Assembly (NCBI GenBank): GCA_947498055.1
Contig: CANMJA010000001.1
Span: 62,001 to 126,000 of the forward strand
Direction: 5' to 3'
From: an uncultured Tenacibaculum sp.
GTDB lineage: Bacteria; Bacteroidota; Bacteroidia; Flavobacteriales; Flavobacteriaceae
DNA: 64,000 nt
The notes under the pieces were generated by a model. It did no database searches. It saw nothing but the letters and a program-made list of their open reading frames with translations, and was not told the DNA's origin. Positions 63,786 through 64,000 of the stretch are shown here, piece after piece. Both the position numbers and the translations under genes were made by a program. Every line of letters begins with the position of its first letter. Positions within the stretch are counted from its first letter, which is position 1.

Positions 63786-64000
63786 TTATTGAATAACCTT
63801 TTGTTTTTTTCTAAAAATATGATGCCAATTATCATCATATAACCAAGATCTGTTTTTTCTTGCTCCAACAGCTTCTCCTACTACTATTAGTACGGTTCTT
63901 GTTAATTTATTTTCTTTTATAATTTTCGCTAAATCTGTTAACTCACCTGTCCAAACTTGTTCATCTTTCCAGCTAACTCTGTATAAAACAGCTAAAGGTG
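63786..64000 (-). CDS. cobM: Precorrin-4 C11-methyltransferase, C-terminal end (partial)
   Basis: The reverse frame is open from the window edge to TAA (63786-63788), about 71 residues. It starts PLAVLYRVSWKDEQVWTGELTDLAKIIKEN and ends SWLYDDNWHHIFR, the usual C-terminal pattern of CobM/CbiF (SWPDE, GTLADI, SRLYD...FSHxFR). It methylates C-11 of the corrin ring. The upstream part, and whether it is fused to CbiG, lie outside the window. Confidence 0.8.
   Translation of the reverse strand, partial: PLAVLYRVSWKDEQVWTGELTDLAKIIKENKLTRTVLIVVGEAVGARKNRSWLYDDNWHHIFRKKQKVIQ

Overview
The window looks like chromosome from a marine or host-associated member of the Flavobacteriaceae (Bacteroidota), possibly near Tenacibaculum; the genus is inference. 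The DNA is very AT-rich, Shine-Dalgarno sites are weak, and several promoters match the Bacteroidota form (TTG, about 20 bp, then TAnnTTTG). Lineage markers include a type IX secretion (T9SS) sorting-domain protein, a PorP/SprF protein, a DUF6089 protein, paired OmpH chaperones and SusC-like receptor architecture. No transposase, integrase, rRNA gene or CRISPR array was seen.

Layout. 1-7.7 kb: end of a cell-wall amidase, tRNA-Gln, a giant DUF2723 membrane glycosyltransferase, then a LodA-like quinoprotein oxidase and its LodB-like maturation flavoprotein. 7.4-20 kb: thioredoxin-like protein, metallophosphoesterase, metalloprotease lipoprotein, DNA polymerase I, a T9SS cargo protein, a Gly-Gly leader Cys-rich peptide next to a DXD glycosyltransferase-like protein, a uracil-DNA glycosylase family protein, an untracked 33-residue protein and a DEAD-box-type helicase. 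20-26 kb: LytTR regulator with a CPBP protease, trigger factor, a holin-like protein, a divergent regulator pair flanked by G-rich elements and a candidate sRNA, and TerC. 26.7-37.2 kb: a core envelope block (hydrolase, pdxJ, CBS, nadK, DUF6089, uppS, bamA, two ompH, murI, porP).

37.4-64 kb is a large cobalamin region. On the + strand lie cobQ, an aminotransferase, cbiB, an AAA ATPase, a small accessory trio, then a cobalamin riboswitch controlling a TonB receptor with a [2Fe-2S] protein, an NAD(P)-binding protein, cobA and cbiX. On the - strand lie the end of cobM, cobK, cbiD, a NiCoT-like transporter, a fused AAA-VWA chelatase subunit, cobB and cobN, interspersed with lipoproteins and a YwqK/MORN-repeat protein. 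Together these give B12 uptake, cobalt import and much of corrin-ring synthesis, with both an early (CbiX) and a late (CobN plus AAA-VWA) type of cobalt chelatase.

The best candidates for something undescribed are the Gly-Gly leader peptide plus glycosyltransferase-like enzyme at 15.5-17.4 kb, the LytTR/CPBP pair with a direct-repeat site at 21.4 kb, the hairpin that surrounds the lodB-like start codon at 6.3 kb, and the G-rich small-RNA/regulator locus at 24.2-25.2 kb.
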